A stretch of DNA of 64,000 nucleotides from Bacillus sp. B-jedd. GTDB taxonomy: Bacteria > Bacillota > Bacilli > Bacillales > Cytobacillaceae. Location of the stretch: contig NZ_CCXR01000001.1 of NCBI RefSeq assembly GCF_000821085.1, positions 1,137,001 through 1,201,000 of the forward strand, read 5' to 3'. Shown here piece after piece: positions 1-9,075 of this stretch. The position numbers were made by a program, and so were the translations under genes. Under the pieces are notes generated by a model, which was not told where the DNA came from, did not search any database, and saw nothing but the letters and a program-made list of their open reading frames with translations. Position 1 is the first letter of the stretch, and every line of letters starts with the position of its first letter.

Positions 1-1225
1 TTGCTTCATAAAACAAGTCTCTTTTCTCTAATTCTTCTATGATTTGTGAAACTCTTTTGATATCTTCGTACTTTTTATCGCTTAAAAATTTAGGGTCATT
101 CCTACTTAGATTCCTTCTCACTTGTTTATCATCCCTAGAACCAAACAAAGTACCGAATGAACTATAATCTTCACCAACTTTTTCACCTATATATTGACCA
201 TCCCAAAAAAATTCATGATATTTTTGAGCAAAATAAAGATTCAACAAACTCAGTAAGTTCAAAAATTTTGACTCAGCTGCTTTTGCTGCAGAATTTAAAG
301 AAGTTGCTCTTACTAGAATCTTTGCATTACATTTACTTCGATATTTATATCTATCTTTAGGATCAATTTCTTTACTTCGCTCTTCGATGGGGCTTGTATC
401 AAATGTTTCATCAAAATGAACATCCTCTCCAAGCATTTTTTCCACATCAGGACTATATAGCTGGCAGCCAAATATTGAAATATCATTACTTTTTATAGGA
501 TGTGTAATCATACCCCAAATAGGATAAATAAAAATATAATCTTTTTCATCAGAAAGTAGCTTTTTCCGGAAGAAATCCAATCGATCTTGAATACTCAAGT
601 GGTCTATAAAATCTTTTTTTTCTTCATCCGTACCTAGATTTCCCGGTATTCCTCTATAAATTATGTGAATTTTTTCTTCCTGGATAAAATACGATTCAAA
701 TACTTCTGAAACTATTTTTTTAACATCTTCAATATTCATTCCAGAGGTTACCAAATCAACTATAATTTCTTTAGTCAATTCTTTTACTTTTAATCGATCT
801 ATTTTTTGAAATAATTTCTTCTCTAAAATTGAAAACAATTCATCAAATAGAACAAGTGCAAAGCTTTGTTTAGAAATGAGACTAGACAATTCTTTAGAAA
901 TAACATAAACTGCTGTTTTTTCCTTTTTCTCTAACTTTTCTTTCAAAATAAATAATTCTTCCCTAAAAATACTAATATATTTTTTGGAAATAAGAGTCTC
1001 AATTAATTTGATATATACTTTTCTATTATTTTCACTTTCAAATTGATTTAATTCATACTCATTAATAATGTCTAAAAGAACAACCCTGATATTTACAATA
1101 TTGATACCAATCATTCCATTTTTAACTTCTTCAGAAATCGAATTCCATTCATCATACCAATAAGTTAGCACTTGGCTATAGAATGGATCATTCTCAAAAC
1201 TTTTCCAATTCAAGTTATCACCCAC
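1..1225 (-). CDS. Unknown protein, partial (N-terminal 408 residues)
   Basis: The minus strand is open from a GTG at 1225 to the left edge, so the C-terminus is missing. A TTG five codons further in (1213) is the alternative start, and neither has a strong ribosome site. Composition is very AT-rich with many Lys, Glu and Ile, unlike the metabolic genes to the right, which suggests accessory or acquired DNA. No signal peptide or clear membrane segment is visible. The last third, around the stretch 'KILVRATSLNSAAKAA' followed by a leucine-rich helix, resembles the N-terminal part of some HEPN-type (ApeA-like) defence proteins. No R-x4-6-H motif is present in the visible part, so that is only a hint. 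I do not recognise the family. Confidence 0.7.
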   Translation of the reverse strand, partial: MGDNLNWKSFENDPFYSQVLTYWYDEWNSISEEVKNGMIGINIVNIRVVLLDIINEYELNQFESENNRKVYIKLIETLISKKYISIFREELFILKEKLEKKEKTAVYVISKELSSLISKQSFALVLFDELFSILEKKLFQKIDRLKVKELTKEIIVDLVTSGMNIEDVKKIVSEVFESYFIQEEKIHIIYRGIPGNLGTDEEKKDFIDHLSIQDRLDFFRKKLLSDEKDYIFIYPIWGMITHPIKSNDISIFGCQLYSPDVEKMLGEDVHFDETFDTSPIEERSKEIDPKDRYKYRSKCNAKILVRATSLNSAAKAAESKFLNLLSLLNLYFAQKYHEFFWDGQYIGEKVGEDYSSFGTLFGSRDDKQVRRNLSRNDPKFLSDKKYEDIKRVSQIIEELEKRDLFYEA

Positions 1226-1816
1226 AATAAGGTATCTTTTATTTAAATCCGTTAAAAATTAACTTTTTTATAATTATAGCATGTTGAACCTTAAATGAAA
1301 TCCTGGTAGGATTCACTGGAAATTCTTTCTTCAATTTATCTGCTGAAAGAGGGATTGTTTGGTCATTTTAACTTTGTATCCACTATACAATGTAAGGTAG
1401 AAAGCGCAAAACATTGGCGGCAGACCCTGTAAAAGACAAATCCTTTGTCTGTATCCTTGGTAAGGAAAACATAAGAATTAAATTCTTTCTTTTAGGTAAA
1501 AGAACTTCCTTGTAAAATTTAATAGATTTATTCAAAAGGGCTGGCTATCCGTTTAGGATGGCTTTTTTTGGATAACCAGGTCCCTGGAAAATAAAGTCGT
1601 AATTATACTACGCGGGGCATTTTATATTACCATTCACTTTTCTGGAAAAATTTACATTATTAGATAATGGTCCTGCTTATTCTACATTCACTTGGGATAG
1701 TCTATTATATATTTATAATATTATGGTAATTAATTTGATTTTATAGGAATCCATGGGGAAAAATACAATTGGGTAGGCTATCTTGATTGATGGAAATCCA
1801 AAGGGAAGGTGAGAAA
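1226..1816. other. Intergenic region with orphan terminator and duplicated leader
   Basis: No gene is seen here. The left part (1226-1500) is AT-rich and should hold the promoter of the minus-strand gene. From about 1536 onward the sequence matches the leader of the DUF4230 gene near 12.9 kb: terminator-like hairpin, then the block TTTACATtATTAGATAAT, then the ribosome site. The terminator at 1543-1569 has no plus-strand gene before it, which fits the idea that it came along with a duplicated segment. Confidence 0.6.
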
Positions 1817-2055
1817 ATGGCTGCGAATAGAGAAATTATAGAAGAAAAAGACGAAAGAATTGCTCAGCTAAAAAGACTATTAATAGAATTACAGGGACCA
1901 CGACAGCAAAGTGCTGCTGCTATTGCGATAGATTATAACTCAAGATCTTTCTCTCCACCGAAAGGGAAATCCAAGTTTTCCCTAAAAGCTGCTGGTCTGA
2001 AAATTATTTTGCCTATCCTTGTTTTAATCATCGTTTTCGGAGGAATCTGGTGGTT
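1536..2055 (+). repeat. Segmental duplication, copy 1 (leader plus 5' end of DUF4230 gene)
   Basis: About 520 bp align with 12920-13435. Shared elements in the same order are the terminator hairpin, an AT-rich leader with the near-identical block TTTACATnATTAGATAAT, the ribosome site and roughly the first 75 codons. The copy is diverged rather than recent. The similarity ends in the membrane segment, where this copy terminates and the other continues into its DUF4230 domain. Confidence 0.75.
1543..1569 (+). terminator. Orphan Rho-independent terminator
   Basis: The arms GGCTATCC and GGATGGCT pair with one G-U across a 5-nt loop and are followed by seven T. The same hairpin occurs at 12924-12950. 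Confidence 0.6.
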
Positions 2056-2083
2056 ATCCCGGCCATCCTTAATCGCTGCATGA
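1817..2083 (+). CDS. Truncated DUF4230-protein paralogue, single-pass membrane protein
   Basis: This 88-residue product starts at the ATG at 1817, placed by the ribosome site GGGAAGGTGAG at 1803-1813; the in-frame TTG/ATG at 1787/1790 have none. Residues 1-30 form a charged coiled-coil-like helix (EKDERIAQLKRLLIELQ), then comes a Ser/Pro/Lys linker and one transmembrane helix near residues 60-80. It closely matches the N-terminus of the 251-residue protein at 13194, including IEERDEKIAELERLLIELK there, but stops straight after the membrane helix. It lacks the extracytoplasmic DUF4230 domain entirely. It may be a degenerate remnant or a small membrane partner of the full-length protein; a good ribosome site and its own terminator argue it is still expressed. 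Confidence 0.65.
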   Translation: MAANREIIEEKDERIAQLKRLLIELQGPRQQSAAAIAIDYNSRSFSPPKGKSKFSLKAAGLKIILPILVLIIVFGGIWWLSRPSLIAA

Positions 2084-2100
2084 AATCCCTACATAATGCT

Positions 2101-2139
2101 AAGTGAGAAGTGTGATAAGCCACTTCTCACTTTCTTTTT
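2101..2139 (+). terminator. Rho-independent terminator
   Basis: AAGTGAGAAGTG pairs with CACTTCTCACTT around an 8-nt loop and is followed by a T-rich run. It ends the truncated paralogue transcript. Confidence 0.85.
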
Positions 2140-2258
2140 ATAATATGTGCAAGGCACCTCTAGGAATTTCAAAATTTTTGAAATAATGGGGGCGAGGGGA
2201 GATTCCTCATGTTAAAATGAAAAGTATGGAATTATCTTACTTTTGGGAGGATTTTTAA

Positions 2259-3176
2259 TTGGATGATAAGTTTAGCAGGCCAAAGAGTGTTGGGGAAATT
2301 TTAGATCATACGTTTACGTTGAGTAAGAATCATTTTAAGAAGTTCATGACCGTGCTTTTGGCTATCATGGGACCGGTTTATCTTATTGATGCGTTGTTTC
2401 AGGTGGGTGCGGGTAAGCCATTGTTTCGTGATAATAGTGGGGAGGGAGATTGGTTTGAGCAAATGATGGCTAGCTTGGAGGGAAGGGAAGTTGACCCCTC
2501 GCTTATGACGGGTGAACTTGTTGGAATCGGTGTGACCGCGCTGCTTAGCCTGTTTTTATTTCCAATTGCCCAAGCAGCCATTCTTTTCGCAGTTAACCAT
2601 GTACGTAAAAACGAAGAGTACACGGTTGGTTCGGTGTTCAAATTGGCGTTGTCACGCTATTGGGCAATGATTGGAAGCTCGATTTTGTTCTTTCTCATGG
2701 CCATCGCCTTTATTACCATCCCGACTATCGGAATAGTCACAGGCGGTATGATTGGCGCGTTATACAATAATGCTACGGGCATCATCCTGACCGTCATCGG
2801 TTCGCTTGGTCTTTTCCTTGTCGCGGCACTGTTGTTGACGCGCTTCAGCTTTTACTTTGGCTCAGTTGTACTGGACCGTAAATCCCCAGGGCTCGGCCGC
2901 AGTTGGAAGCTGACGAAAAAGCGGACTTGGAAGCTGCTCGGCATCTATATTGTCTTTTCCCTTATTACGACCATTATCGCAACATCCGTCGAGATGGCCT
3001 TTACAGCCTTTTTGGGAGGCAGTGTATTGCTGTCAATCATTGTTAGTTTAGTTTCCATTTTGACAACGATGTTTTTTTCAGTAGGTTATTGTGTCATCTA
3101 CCTTGATTTAAAAGTGAGAAACGAGGCGGAAGACCTGAAGGAATTGCTTTCAGAATATGGGCCTCTTTCTTCTTAA
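2259..3176 (+). CDS. Multi-pass membrane protein, glycerophosphoryl-diester-phosphodiesterase-membrane-domain type
   Basis: A 305-residue integral membrane protein with a short cytoplasmic start (SRPKSVGEILDHTFTLSKNHFKKF) and about six hydrophobic segments. The opening pattern, in which a terse 'GEILD.tF.L...hf' precedes the first helix, is common in membrane proteins related to the GlpQ membrane domain / DUF975. The start is TTG at 2259, 8 bases after GGGAGGA. It is the first gene of a tight operon with DUF4129, DUF4350, MoxR and DUF58 proteins, so it probably serves the same envelope-linked MoxR system. The exact role is unknown. Confidence 0.75.
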   Translation: MDDKFSRPKSVGEILDHTFTLSKNHFKKFMTVLLAIMGPVYLIDALFQVGAGKPLFRDNSGEGDWFEQMMASLEGREVDPSLMTGELVGIGVTALLSLFLFPIAQAAILFAVNHVRKNEEYTVGSVFKLALSRYWAMIGSSILFFLMAIAFITIPTIGIVTGGMIGALYNNATGIILTVIGSLGLFLVAALLLTRFSFYFGSVVLDRKSPGLGRSWKLTKKRTWKLLGIYIVFSLITTIIATSVEMAFTAFLGGSVLLSIIVSLVSILTTMFFSVGYCVIYLDLKVRNEAEDLKELLSEYGPLSS

Positions 3177-3191
3177 TGGCAAAATTCGAAT

Positions 3192-3842
3192 TTGAGTTGG
3201 GTGAAGGATTTGATTGATTCTACTGAGGCAAAGAAAGAACTTGGAGAAATCCTTAAACAAGATGAATATACTGTTTATTCCAAACCACCCGGGTTCGTTG
3301 AAAAATGGTGGAATCAGGCGATGTCTTGGCTCGCTGATCTTTTGGAAAGCTGGTTTCCGTCTCTGGAAGGGTCCAGGTCAGCTGCGGCGCCGCTGCTCAT
3401 TGCAATTATTGCCCTTGCTGTTCTCATACTAGCCTGGATTGCCTATCTGCCGATCAGGAATAGCCGCAGGAAAATGCTGAGCAGGGAATATAAGCCGCTT
3501 CAGTTTTCCCGGGAAATCGACTGGACGTATGAGATGCATATGGAGAGGGCTTACAGGCTTGAAGCTGAAGGCCAGCTCCGTACGGCTGTCCGCCATTTTT
3601 TCCTCGCCCTGCTATTGTTTTTGGACAAGCAAAAGAGCATTGAGGCAAGACAGTGGAAAACGAACTGGGAATACTTCGCTGAACTAGGTAAATCCAGCAG
3701 GACTGATGCAGATCGTTTCTATGAGCTTGCTTCTGTATTTGATGAAGTGACATACGGTGAAAGACAAATCAGCAACAATGATTTTCACTCCTTCCGCGGC
3801 AAAATTACTGCATGGCTGGAGGAAGGGAGGGTGGAGCGATGA
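3192..3842 (+). CDS. DUF4129 domain membrane protein
   Basis: The 216-residue protein has an N-terminal ectodomain-like stretch with amphipathic Trp-rich helices, one transmembrane helix near residues 58-80 and a cytoplasmic C-terminal domain. The C-terminus carries the DUF4129 pattern: a helix AVRHFFLALLLFLDK, then TNWEYFAEL, then FDEVTYGERQISNNDF. DUF4129 proteins regularly accompany MoxR and DUF58 proteins. The start is uncertain: TTG 3192 is used here, but a GTG or TTG within the next 20 bases sits behind GAAGGA. Its stop overlaps the next start in ATGATG. Confidence 0.8.
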   Translation: MSWVKDLIDSTEAKKELGEILKQDEYTVYSKPPGFVEKWWNQAMSWLADLLESWFPSLEGSRSAAAPLLIAIIALAVLILAWIAYLPIRNSRRKMLSREYKPLQFSREIDWTYEMHMERAYRLEAEGQLRTAVRHFFLALLLFLDKQKSIEARQWKTNWEYFAELGKSSRTDADRFYELASVFDEVTYGERQISNNDFHSFRGKITAWLEEGRVER

Positions 3843-4972
3843 TGGGTAAACGTGGATCACTTCTGCGTTCATGGCTTCCCTTTGTTGGCCTGATTACGGT
3901 TTTTATAGCCATTCTTATTATTGGATATCAGCCTGAAGCAAGAAACTATCCAAAATACATTGCCTCATCGCCGGCACCAACCGGAGTGAAGGCGATTTAT
4001 ACGTTCCTGCAAGATAAGAAAAGTGCAAAGGAATGGGTACACCCGCCAAAGGTACTTCCTAAATCGGCCCAAGGCCAGCTTCTGATCATGGTGGAGCCGC
4101 TGAATATCTCGAAAACCACAGAAATGAAGCAGTATGAGGAATTCATGGAGGCGGGGAATTCAATCCTGCTTCTGTCACACATCCCGGACGGTTTTTTCGA
4201 CTTGAAAACTGCAGCCATAAAACCAGTGGAAAAACCGAACGTGCTGGAAGATGAAGAAAAGAATACATACAAAGTGAATGTAAACCTGCCTAACAGGCTG
4301 ATTCCATCAAAAAAGGATAAGATTCTCCTCAACGACAAGGAGGGTGCTGTCGCCATCCAAAGGGCGGTTGGAAAAGGTAAATTATATGTTCTCGTATCGC
4401 CGGAACTTATCACGAACAGTGAAGTGCTGAAGGAGGACAACCTTACCGTCTTTTTGAAAATCGTGAACGATGCCGGTCCTTCTGCCGTTTTGTTTGATGA
4501 GTATGTGCACGGTGAACGAAGCGCATTGTCAGGAGCACTCGTTTATCCGAAATGGTTTTTGCTCCTTGTCCTTCAAGGGACGATTGCCACCGCCATTTTC
4601 CTTTGGCTAAAAGGGAAACGGTTTGGCCCGGTTTACGCACCGCGTGAGGAGTCCGTTCGTTTCAGTGACGAAGGCATCCGGGCGCTCGCAGCTTGGTATA
4701 TCCGCGGCAGGCGTTACGGGGACAGCATCAAGATTCAGGCCGATTATACGAAGCAAAAGCTTCAGGAAAAGTGGCGAATTCCTTATTCAATTCCATGGAT
4801 TGATGCGTCAGATTATTTGGAAAGAAAATGGACTGTAAAATCCGGAGAGGAAATAAAAGAGTTTTTACAGGGGCTTTCCGCCGTTTTGGCGAAAGACGGG
4901 CTGAACAAACAAGAATACCTGCTTTGGTCGAGGCTTCTCGACGACTTGAGGATAGAGGTGGAGAAAGGTTGA
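3839..4972 (+). CDS. DUF4350 domain membrane protein
   Basis: A 377-residue protein beginning at ATG 3839 behind a strong GGAAGGGAGGGTGGAG ribosome site and overlapping the DUF4129 stop by four bases. Residues 10-30 form a first membrane helix. A soluble domain follows with the DUF4350 layout: 'GVKAIYTFLQDKKS', then MVEPLNISKTTE and SILLLSHIP, then a 'FDEYVHGER' segment near residue 218, then a second helix (WFLLLVLQGTIATAIFLWL). The C-terminal cytoplasmic part is helical. DUF4350 has a glutamine-amidotransferase-like fold and is found in MoxR/DUF58 clusters; its biochemical role is not established. The gene overlaps the next start as TTGA. Confidence 0.82.
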   Translation: MMGKRGSLLRSWLPFVGLITVFIAILIIGYQPEARNYPKYIASSPAPTGVKAIYTFLQDKKSAKEWVHPPKVLPKSAQGQLLIMVEPLNISKTTEMKQYEEFMEAGNSILLLSHIPDGFFDLKTAAIKPVEKPNVLEDEEKNTYKVNVNLPNRLIPSKKDKILLNDKEGAVAIQRAVGKGKLYVLVSPELITNSEVLKEDNLTVFLKIVNDAGPSAVLFDEYVHGERSALSGALVYPKWFLLLVLQGTIATAIFLWLKGKRFGPVYAPREESVRFSDEGIRALAAWYIRGRRYGDSIKIQADYTKQKLQEKWRIPYSIPWIDASDYLERKWTVKSGEEIKEFLQGLSAVLAKDGLNKQEYLLWSRLLDDLRIEVEKG

Positions 4973-5898
4973 ATAAACAGCTGCAAGCATTATTGGATTC
5001 CTACGAGGAAAGGATTCTTGGACAGGGTACGAATCTGCGCCTGCTATTGTGTGCGGTCCTGACAGGAGGCCATGTGTTGCTCGAAGGAGTACCGGGCACC
5101 GGGAAAACAAAAATAGTGCGGACACTTGCCGGCCTGCTCGGCGGGGATTTCAGCCGCATTCAGTTTACGCCAGATCTGCTGCCGAGCGATATTACCGGAA
5201 GCATGATTTACAATATGAAGGAAGGCAGCTTCCAGACACTGAAGGGGCCTATATTTACGAATATCCTCCTGGCGGATGAAATCAACCGCACACCCGCCAA
5301 AACACAGGCTGCATTGCTTGAAGCGATGGAGGAGAAGCAGGTGACAATCCAGGGAGATACCTACCGTCTGCCGGATGTGTTTTTCGTTGTCGCCACTCAA
5401 AACCCAATCGAATTCGAAGGGACGTACCCACTTCCAGAGGCGCAGCAGGACAGGTTCCTGTTTAAGCTGGCCATTGGCTTTCCAGCCTTTGAGGAGGAAA
5501 AACAGGTGCTGAAAAACGACCTGCACCATGTTTTTGCTGTCGAAGACATACGGACGCTCCTTGATCTTGAAATGTTTATCTTTATTCGAAATGAAATCGC
5601 GGCGATTACAGTCGAGGACAAAGTGCTCGATTATATGATGCAAATAGTCAGGAAAACGAGGGAGTCCGACTATATCCGCTATGGGGCGAGTACACGTGCC
5701 GCGATATCCATCGGAAAAGCGGCGCGCGCTTGGGCTTATCTGTCGAGCCGGCAGTATGTGACGCCCGATGATGTGAAAATGGTGGCAAAACCAGCACTAA
5801 GGCATCGGATCCAGCTTGCACCGCATATGGAATTGGAGGGAGCGGCCGTTGACCAGATCATTGAAGAACTTGTGGGATCGGTTCCTGTTCCGAGATAG
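4969..5898 (+). CDS. MoxR-family AAA+ ATPase
   Basis: The 309-residue protein carries the MoxR signature: Walker A GVPGTGKTK near residue 42, Walker B ILLADEINR, the TQAALLEAMEE helix, and the sensor stretch VATQNPIEFEGTYPLPEAQ followed by DRF. The family acts as a chaperone-like ATPase that works with VWA or DUF58 partners. The start is TTG 4969, inside the overlapping TTGA with the DUF4350 stop. Longer in-frame reading back to 4828 only reuses DUF4350 codons in another frame. Its 3' end overlaps the DUF58 start, so the two products are probably made in a fixed ratio. Confidence 0.93.
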   Translation: MNKQLQALLDSYEERILGQGTNLRLLLCAVLTGGHVLLEGVPGTGKTKIVRTLAGLLGGDFSRIQFTPDLLPSDITGSMIYNMKEGSFQTLKGPIFTNILLADEINRTPAKTQAALLEAMEEKQVTIQGDTYRLPDVFFVVATQNPIEFEGTYPLPEAQQDRFLFKLAIGFPAFEEEKQVLKNDLHHVFAVEDIRTLLDLEMFIFIRNEIAAITVEDKVLDYMMQIVRKTRESDYIRYGASTRAAISIGKAARAWAYLSSRQYVTPDDVKMVAKPALRHRIQLAPHMELEGAAVDQIIEELVGSVPVPR

Positions 5899-7207
5899 GG
5901 GCATTGTCCCAACAAAAAGGCTGCTACTGGCCTTTTTGCCGCTATCAGCCCTTTTATTGGGTGCAGTCATAATTAAGGTTTCCTGGTTGGTGATTTTTAG
6001 TGCGAATGTGCTTTTCCTTGCACTTAGCCTGGCCGATTTGCTTTTTACACCGAGCCGAAAGGAGCTGTCCTTCCAGAGGGTATTCCCAGACGAAATGGAG
6101 AGGGGAATACCGGCCAGGATTGAAGTGCTGGTAGCGAACCAATCGCGGCACGCATTCTTGTTCCGGTTCATCGATGGGGTACCGCAAACCTTCCGGCAGC
6201 CGTTTCCTATCACTGGCAGTGCAAATGGACTATCGGAAACAATCATCCCGTATGAAACGGTCGCTTCTGTCCGCGGAGATTATCAGATTGGCAACTTATT
6301 CTTTCGTTACCGCAGCAGTCTCGGGTTATGGGAAAAACAGGTGACGCCTCATCTTGCCGACCTGGTCAAGGTGATTCCTGACTTGACGGAAACGCGCAGG
6401 TATCTGGAAAATGCCCAGCAATTCCTGTTGCATGAAGGTACTGCTATTCGCCGAAAAAGGATGGGCGAAGGCGATTTTGCCAAGGTGCGGTCCTATGTGC
6501 CCGGCGATGATCCGCGGAAAATCAATTGGCGCCAGACTGCAAAATTGCACGAAGTGATGGCGAATGAATACGAACCCGAACATGGGAAGTACATTACGCT
6601 ACTGATCGATTGCGGGAGGATGATGGGAGCCGAATTGAAAAAAGGCAACCGCCTGGAACAGGTGTTGGAATCAGCGATGACAGTGGCGGCCGCTGTACTG
6701 CAAAAAGGCGACTATGTATCAGTCCTTGCTTTTTCAAAAAACATTAAGGTGTATGTCCCGCCTGCAAAGGGGATGAATCATCTTCAGACAATTCTTCAGG
6801 CGATTTACGGTCTTGAAGTCGATCCTGTCGAGCCGAATTACGGGACAGTGCTTCAGTATCTCGAGACTGTCCAGAAGAAGAGGAGCCTCCTGTTGTTGTT
6901 CAGCGATGTCCGGACCTTCCTTTATGAAGAAAACACGCTCGTTTATTTGAAACGGCTGCGGCAACGGCATTTGTTTTTCATGGTTGGAATCGAGGATGGA
7001 ACCTTAAAAGAACGAATCGCAATGAGGCCTGACGAGGTGAAAACGGCGATGATCAAGAGTATCGGGCAGCAACAGGAGCTGCTTAAACAAAGAGGCAAAA
7101 ACAAATGGGAAAAGCAAGGCCTCCAAATGGTGGAGGCCAAAGAGGAACATCTCGCCGTCACGGCGATTTCGCATTATATCGACATCATGAACCAAAATGC
7201 TCTTTAG
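5849..7207 (+). CDS. DUF58 domain protein (VWA-like MoxR partner)
   Basis: A 452-residue protein with two N-terminal membrane helices (about residues 20-65), a beta-rich region and the DUF58 core motif GDDPRKINWRQTAKL, followed by a VWA-like fold (TLLIDCGRMM, then LLLLFSDVRT). The start is TTG 5849, chosen because GGAGGGA lies 7 bases upstream within the MoxR gene. DUF58 proteins are the common partner of MoxR ATPases and are thought to act in envelope or complex assembly. The 3' end overlaps the convergent SpoIIM-family gene by 23 bp, so the two transcripts are antisense at their ends. Confidence 0.9.
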   Translation: MTRSLKNLWDRFLFRDRGIVPTKRLLLAFLPLSALLLGAVIIKVSWLVIFSANVLFLALSLADLLFTPSRKELSFQRVFPDEMERGIPARIEVLVANQSRHAFLFRFIDGVPQTFRQPFPITGSANGLSETIIPYETVASVRGDYQIGNLFFRYRSSLGLWEKQVTPHLADLVKVIPDLTETRRYLENAQQFLLHEGTAIRRKRMGEGDFAKVRSYVPGDDPRKINWRQTAKLHEVMANEYEPEHGKYITLLIDCGRMMGAELKKGNRLEQVLESAMTVAAAVLQKGDYVSVLAFSKNIKVYVPPAKGMNHLQTILQAIYGLEVDPVEPNYGTVLQYLETVQKKRSLLLLFSDVRTFLYEENTLVYLKRLRQRHLFFMVGIEDGTLKERIAMRPDEVKTAMIKSIGQQQELLKQRGKNKWEKQGLQMVEAKEEHLAVTAISHYIDIMNQNAL

Positions 7208-8165
7208 GGGCTGTTTTAAAAAATCTCAGTCCTCCGACAATGGCATATAGAAGAAGTGCAAGGACAGTTAAAATGGCCACCGCGTACTTTGCTTCGAGCG
7301 AAATGCTTGAAGGTGTGATATAGCCTTCAATAATCCCGGCGATGACGAACAAGGGAATGGTGCCGAGCAGCAGCTGGACGGAACGTTTTGCCTGCATTTT
7401 CAGCTGGTAGCCGCGCGACATATTGCCGGGTACAAACAGCTTATAGCCCATCAAAAGGCCTGAGCCGCCAGCGATGAAGATGGCAGTCAATTCGATCATG
7501 CCATGAGGGACAATATATGCCCAGAAGTCATACGTTTTCCCTGAGTGCCAGAAAAGGGCGGCAAGGGCGCCGACGAGGACACCGTTGTAAATGAGCAAAT
7601 ATACAGTCAAAAGCCCAAAGGTAATGCCGCCGGCAAAGGCGAGAAACGCGACCTGGATATTGTTCGTCATGATTTCCGTGGATATGACGGCCGAATCGAT
7701 GGATTCATGCCCTTCCCCGAGACGGTCCGGGTCGACCGCATGCGAGATGTTATCGGGAAGAAGTGTATATATATGGAGCGGGTCGTTTACGACCGCAACA
7801 AAGCTGCCGGCCGCCCCAACGGTAAACAGCACGAACGCTATGAAGACGAACCGCCATTGTTCAAGCAGCAGCCCAATGAATTTTGTGCTGAAAAAATAGC
7901 GGATTTGCTTGCCGCTTGAGATTTGGTCCTTATACAGGAGATTATGAGCCTTTGAAACGAGGCCATTCAAGTATCCGGTTACATCGTCATTAGGAAAATG
8001 TGTCTGGCAATAGGAGAGGTTTTGGGAGGCCTTCTGGTAAAGCCGGTGAAAAGAGTCGATTTTTTCTCCGGTGATTCCCTTGTTGCGCCCGCTAAGCTCT
8101 GTTAGGAGCTGTTCAAGCTGTTTCCATTCTTCACGATGTTTTTTGATCAGCTGTTTTACGTCCAT
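7185..8165 (-). CDS. SpoIIM/DUF95 family membrane protein
   Basis: The 326-residue protein has a soluble N-terminal helical region (about residues 1-95) and then five or six transmembrane helices containing the SpoIIM-family motif GMIELTAIFIAGGSGLLMGYKL. True SpoIIM (about 210 residues) is part of the DMP cell-wall hydrolase complex in engulfment. This longer form with an N-terminal helical extension is the non-sporulation paralogue that accompanies MoxR/DUF58/RDD genes in many bacteria. Start ATG 8165 with AGGTG upstream. It is convergent with the DUF58 gene and divergent from the RDD gene. Confidence 0.87.
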   Translation of the reverse strand: MDVKQLIKKHREEWKQLEQLLTELSGRNKGITGEKIDSFHRLYQKASQNLSYCQTHFPNDDVTGYLNGLVSKAHNLLYKDQISSGKQIRYFFSTKFIGLLLEQWRFVFIAFVLFTVGAAGSFVAVVNDPLHIYTLLPDNISHAVDPDRLGEGHESIDSAVISTEIMTNNIQVAFLAFAGGITFGLLTVYLLIYNGVLVGALAALFWHSGKTYDFWAYIVPHGMIELTAIFIAGGSGLLMGYKLFVPGNMSRGYQLKMQAKRSVQLLLGTIPLFVIAGIIEGYITPSSISLEAKYAVAILTVLALLLYAIVGGLRFFKTAPKEHFGS

Positions 8166-8271
8166 ATAGGCACCTGCTTATACTGGATTTATTTGTCATT
8201 TATCTTCATTATAGATTTTTTTGCCGAGAATAGAAAGATTAATAGAAAAAAGTAAGAGCCGGAGGAGTAGC

Positions 8272-9075
8272 ATGCAGCAGGAGAAAATCGATATCAAAAC
8301 ACCGGAATACGTTTCTTTGCAATTCCAAACCGCAGGACTTGGCAGCAGGGCGGCAGCGTTCCTGATTGACCAGGCGCTTTTAATGGCATTCAATATTGCT
8401 GTTGTACTGATTGTGTTATTTTCCCTTGGGTCTGGCTTTGAGGTCTGGATGATCCGCTATGCCGAATCATATGTACTTGGATTTCTTATTATCGGGCTGT
8501 TTGTCGTCAATTGGGGATATTTTTTTGTATATGAGTTTTTCTCCGGGGGCAGGACGCTTGGGAAAAAGCTTCTAGGCATCCGTGTCATGCAGGAAAACGG
8601 ACATAGCATCACACTTCTGTCGAGCCTAATCCGTAATCTGATTCGCATCATTGACATGCTTCCCGGCTTTTATTTCATCGGTATTGTTATGGTTTTTTTC
8701 CATAAACAGCACAAGCGGCTCGGTGACCTTGTCGCTGGAACGATTGTCATACATGAGCGAAAGGTGAAAAAGGGAAAAAAGAGTACGCCGCTGGAAACGG
8801 AAATAAAGAACAGGGGCGTCGGCAAGGAAACGCTGGCACTTGGCGACTGGACAATCAAATCCTTCAGTGCCAAGGACTGGAAGCTCATCAACACATACGC
8901 CGCGCGCTTCCTCCAGCTCCCCGAAAACGAAAAAACTGAACTAACAAAGCAAGTTGCCGCCATACTACTTACAAAAGCAGGAGTCGAGTGGCACACCCAC
9001 ACAGAGGCAGAACTCGAAAATAGCCTTCTCGCCCTCTACCTCCATTTGAAGGAAGAATGGGAGTTTGAGATGTAA
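8272..9075 (+). CDS. RDD-family membrane protein
   Basis: A 267-residue protein starting at ATG 8272 behind CCGGAGGAG; an in-frame opening at 8221 has no ribosome site. The RDD signature is visible: FQTAGLGSRAAAFLIDQALL in the first helix, then GGRTLGKKLLGIRV, then NLIRIIDMLPGFY and KRLGDLVAGTIVIHE. The C-terminal 90 residues are soluble and charged. RDD proteins are membrane proteins of unclear transport role. The gene shares a roughly 100-bp divergent promoter region with the SpoIIM-family gene and completes the cluster. Confidence 0.88.
   Translation: MQQEKIDIKTPEYVSLQFQTAGLGSRAAAFLIDQALLMAFNIAVVLIVLFSLGSGFEVWMIRYAESYVLGFLIIGLFVVNWGYFFVYEFFSGGRTLGKKLLGIRVMQENGHSITLLSSLIRNLIRIIDMLPGFYFIGIVMVFFHKQHKRLGDLVAGTIVIHERKVKKGKKSTPLETEIKNRGVGKETLALGDWTIKSFSAKDWKLINTYAARFLQLPENEKTELTKQVAAILLTKAGVEWHTHTEAELENSLLALYLHLKEEWEFEM

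Noticed and set aside
157..360. 67-codon plus-strand frame
   Set aside because: It lies opposite the clearly open minus-strand gene at 1-1225 and has no ribosome site.
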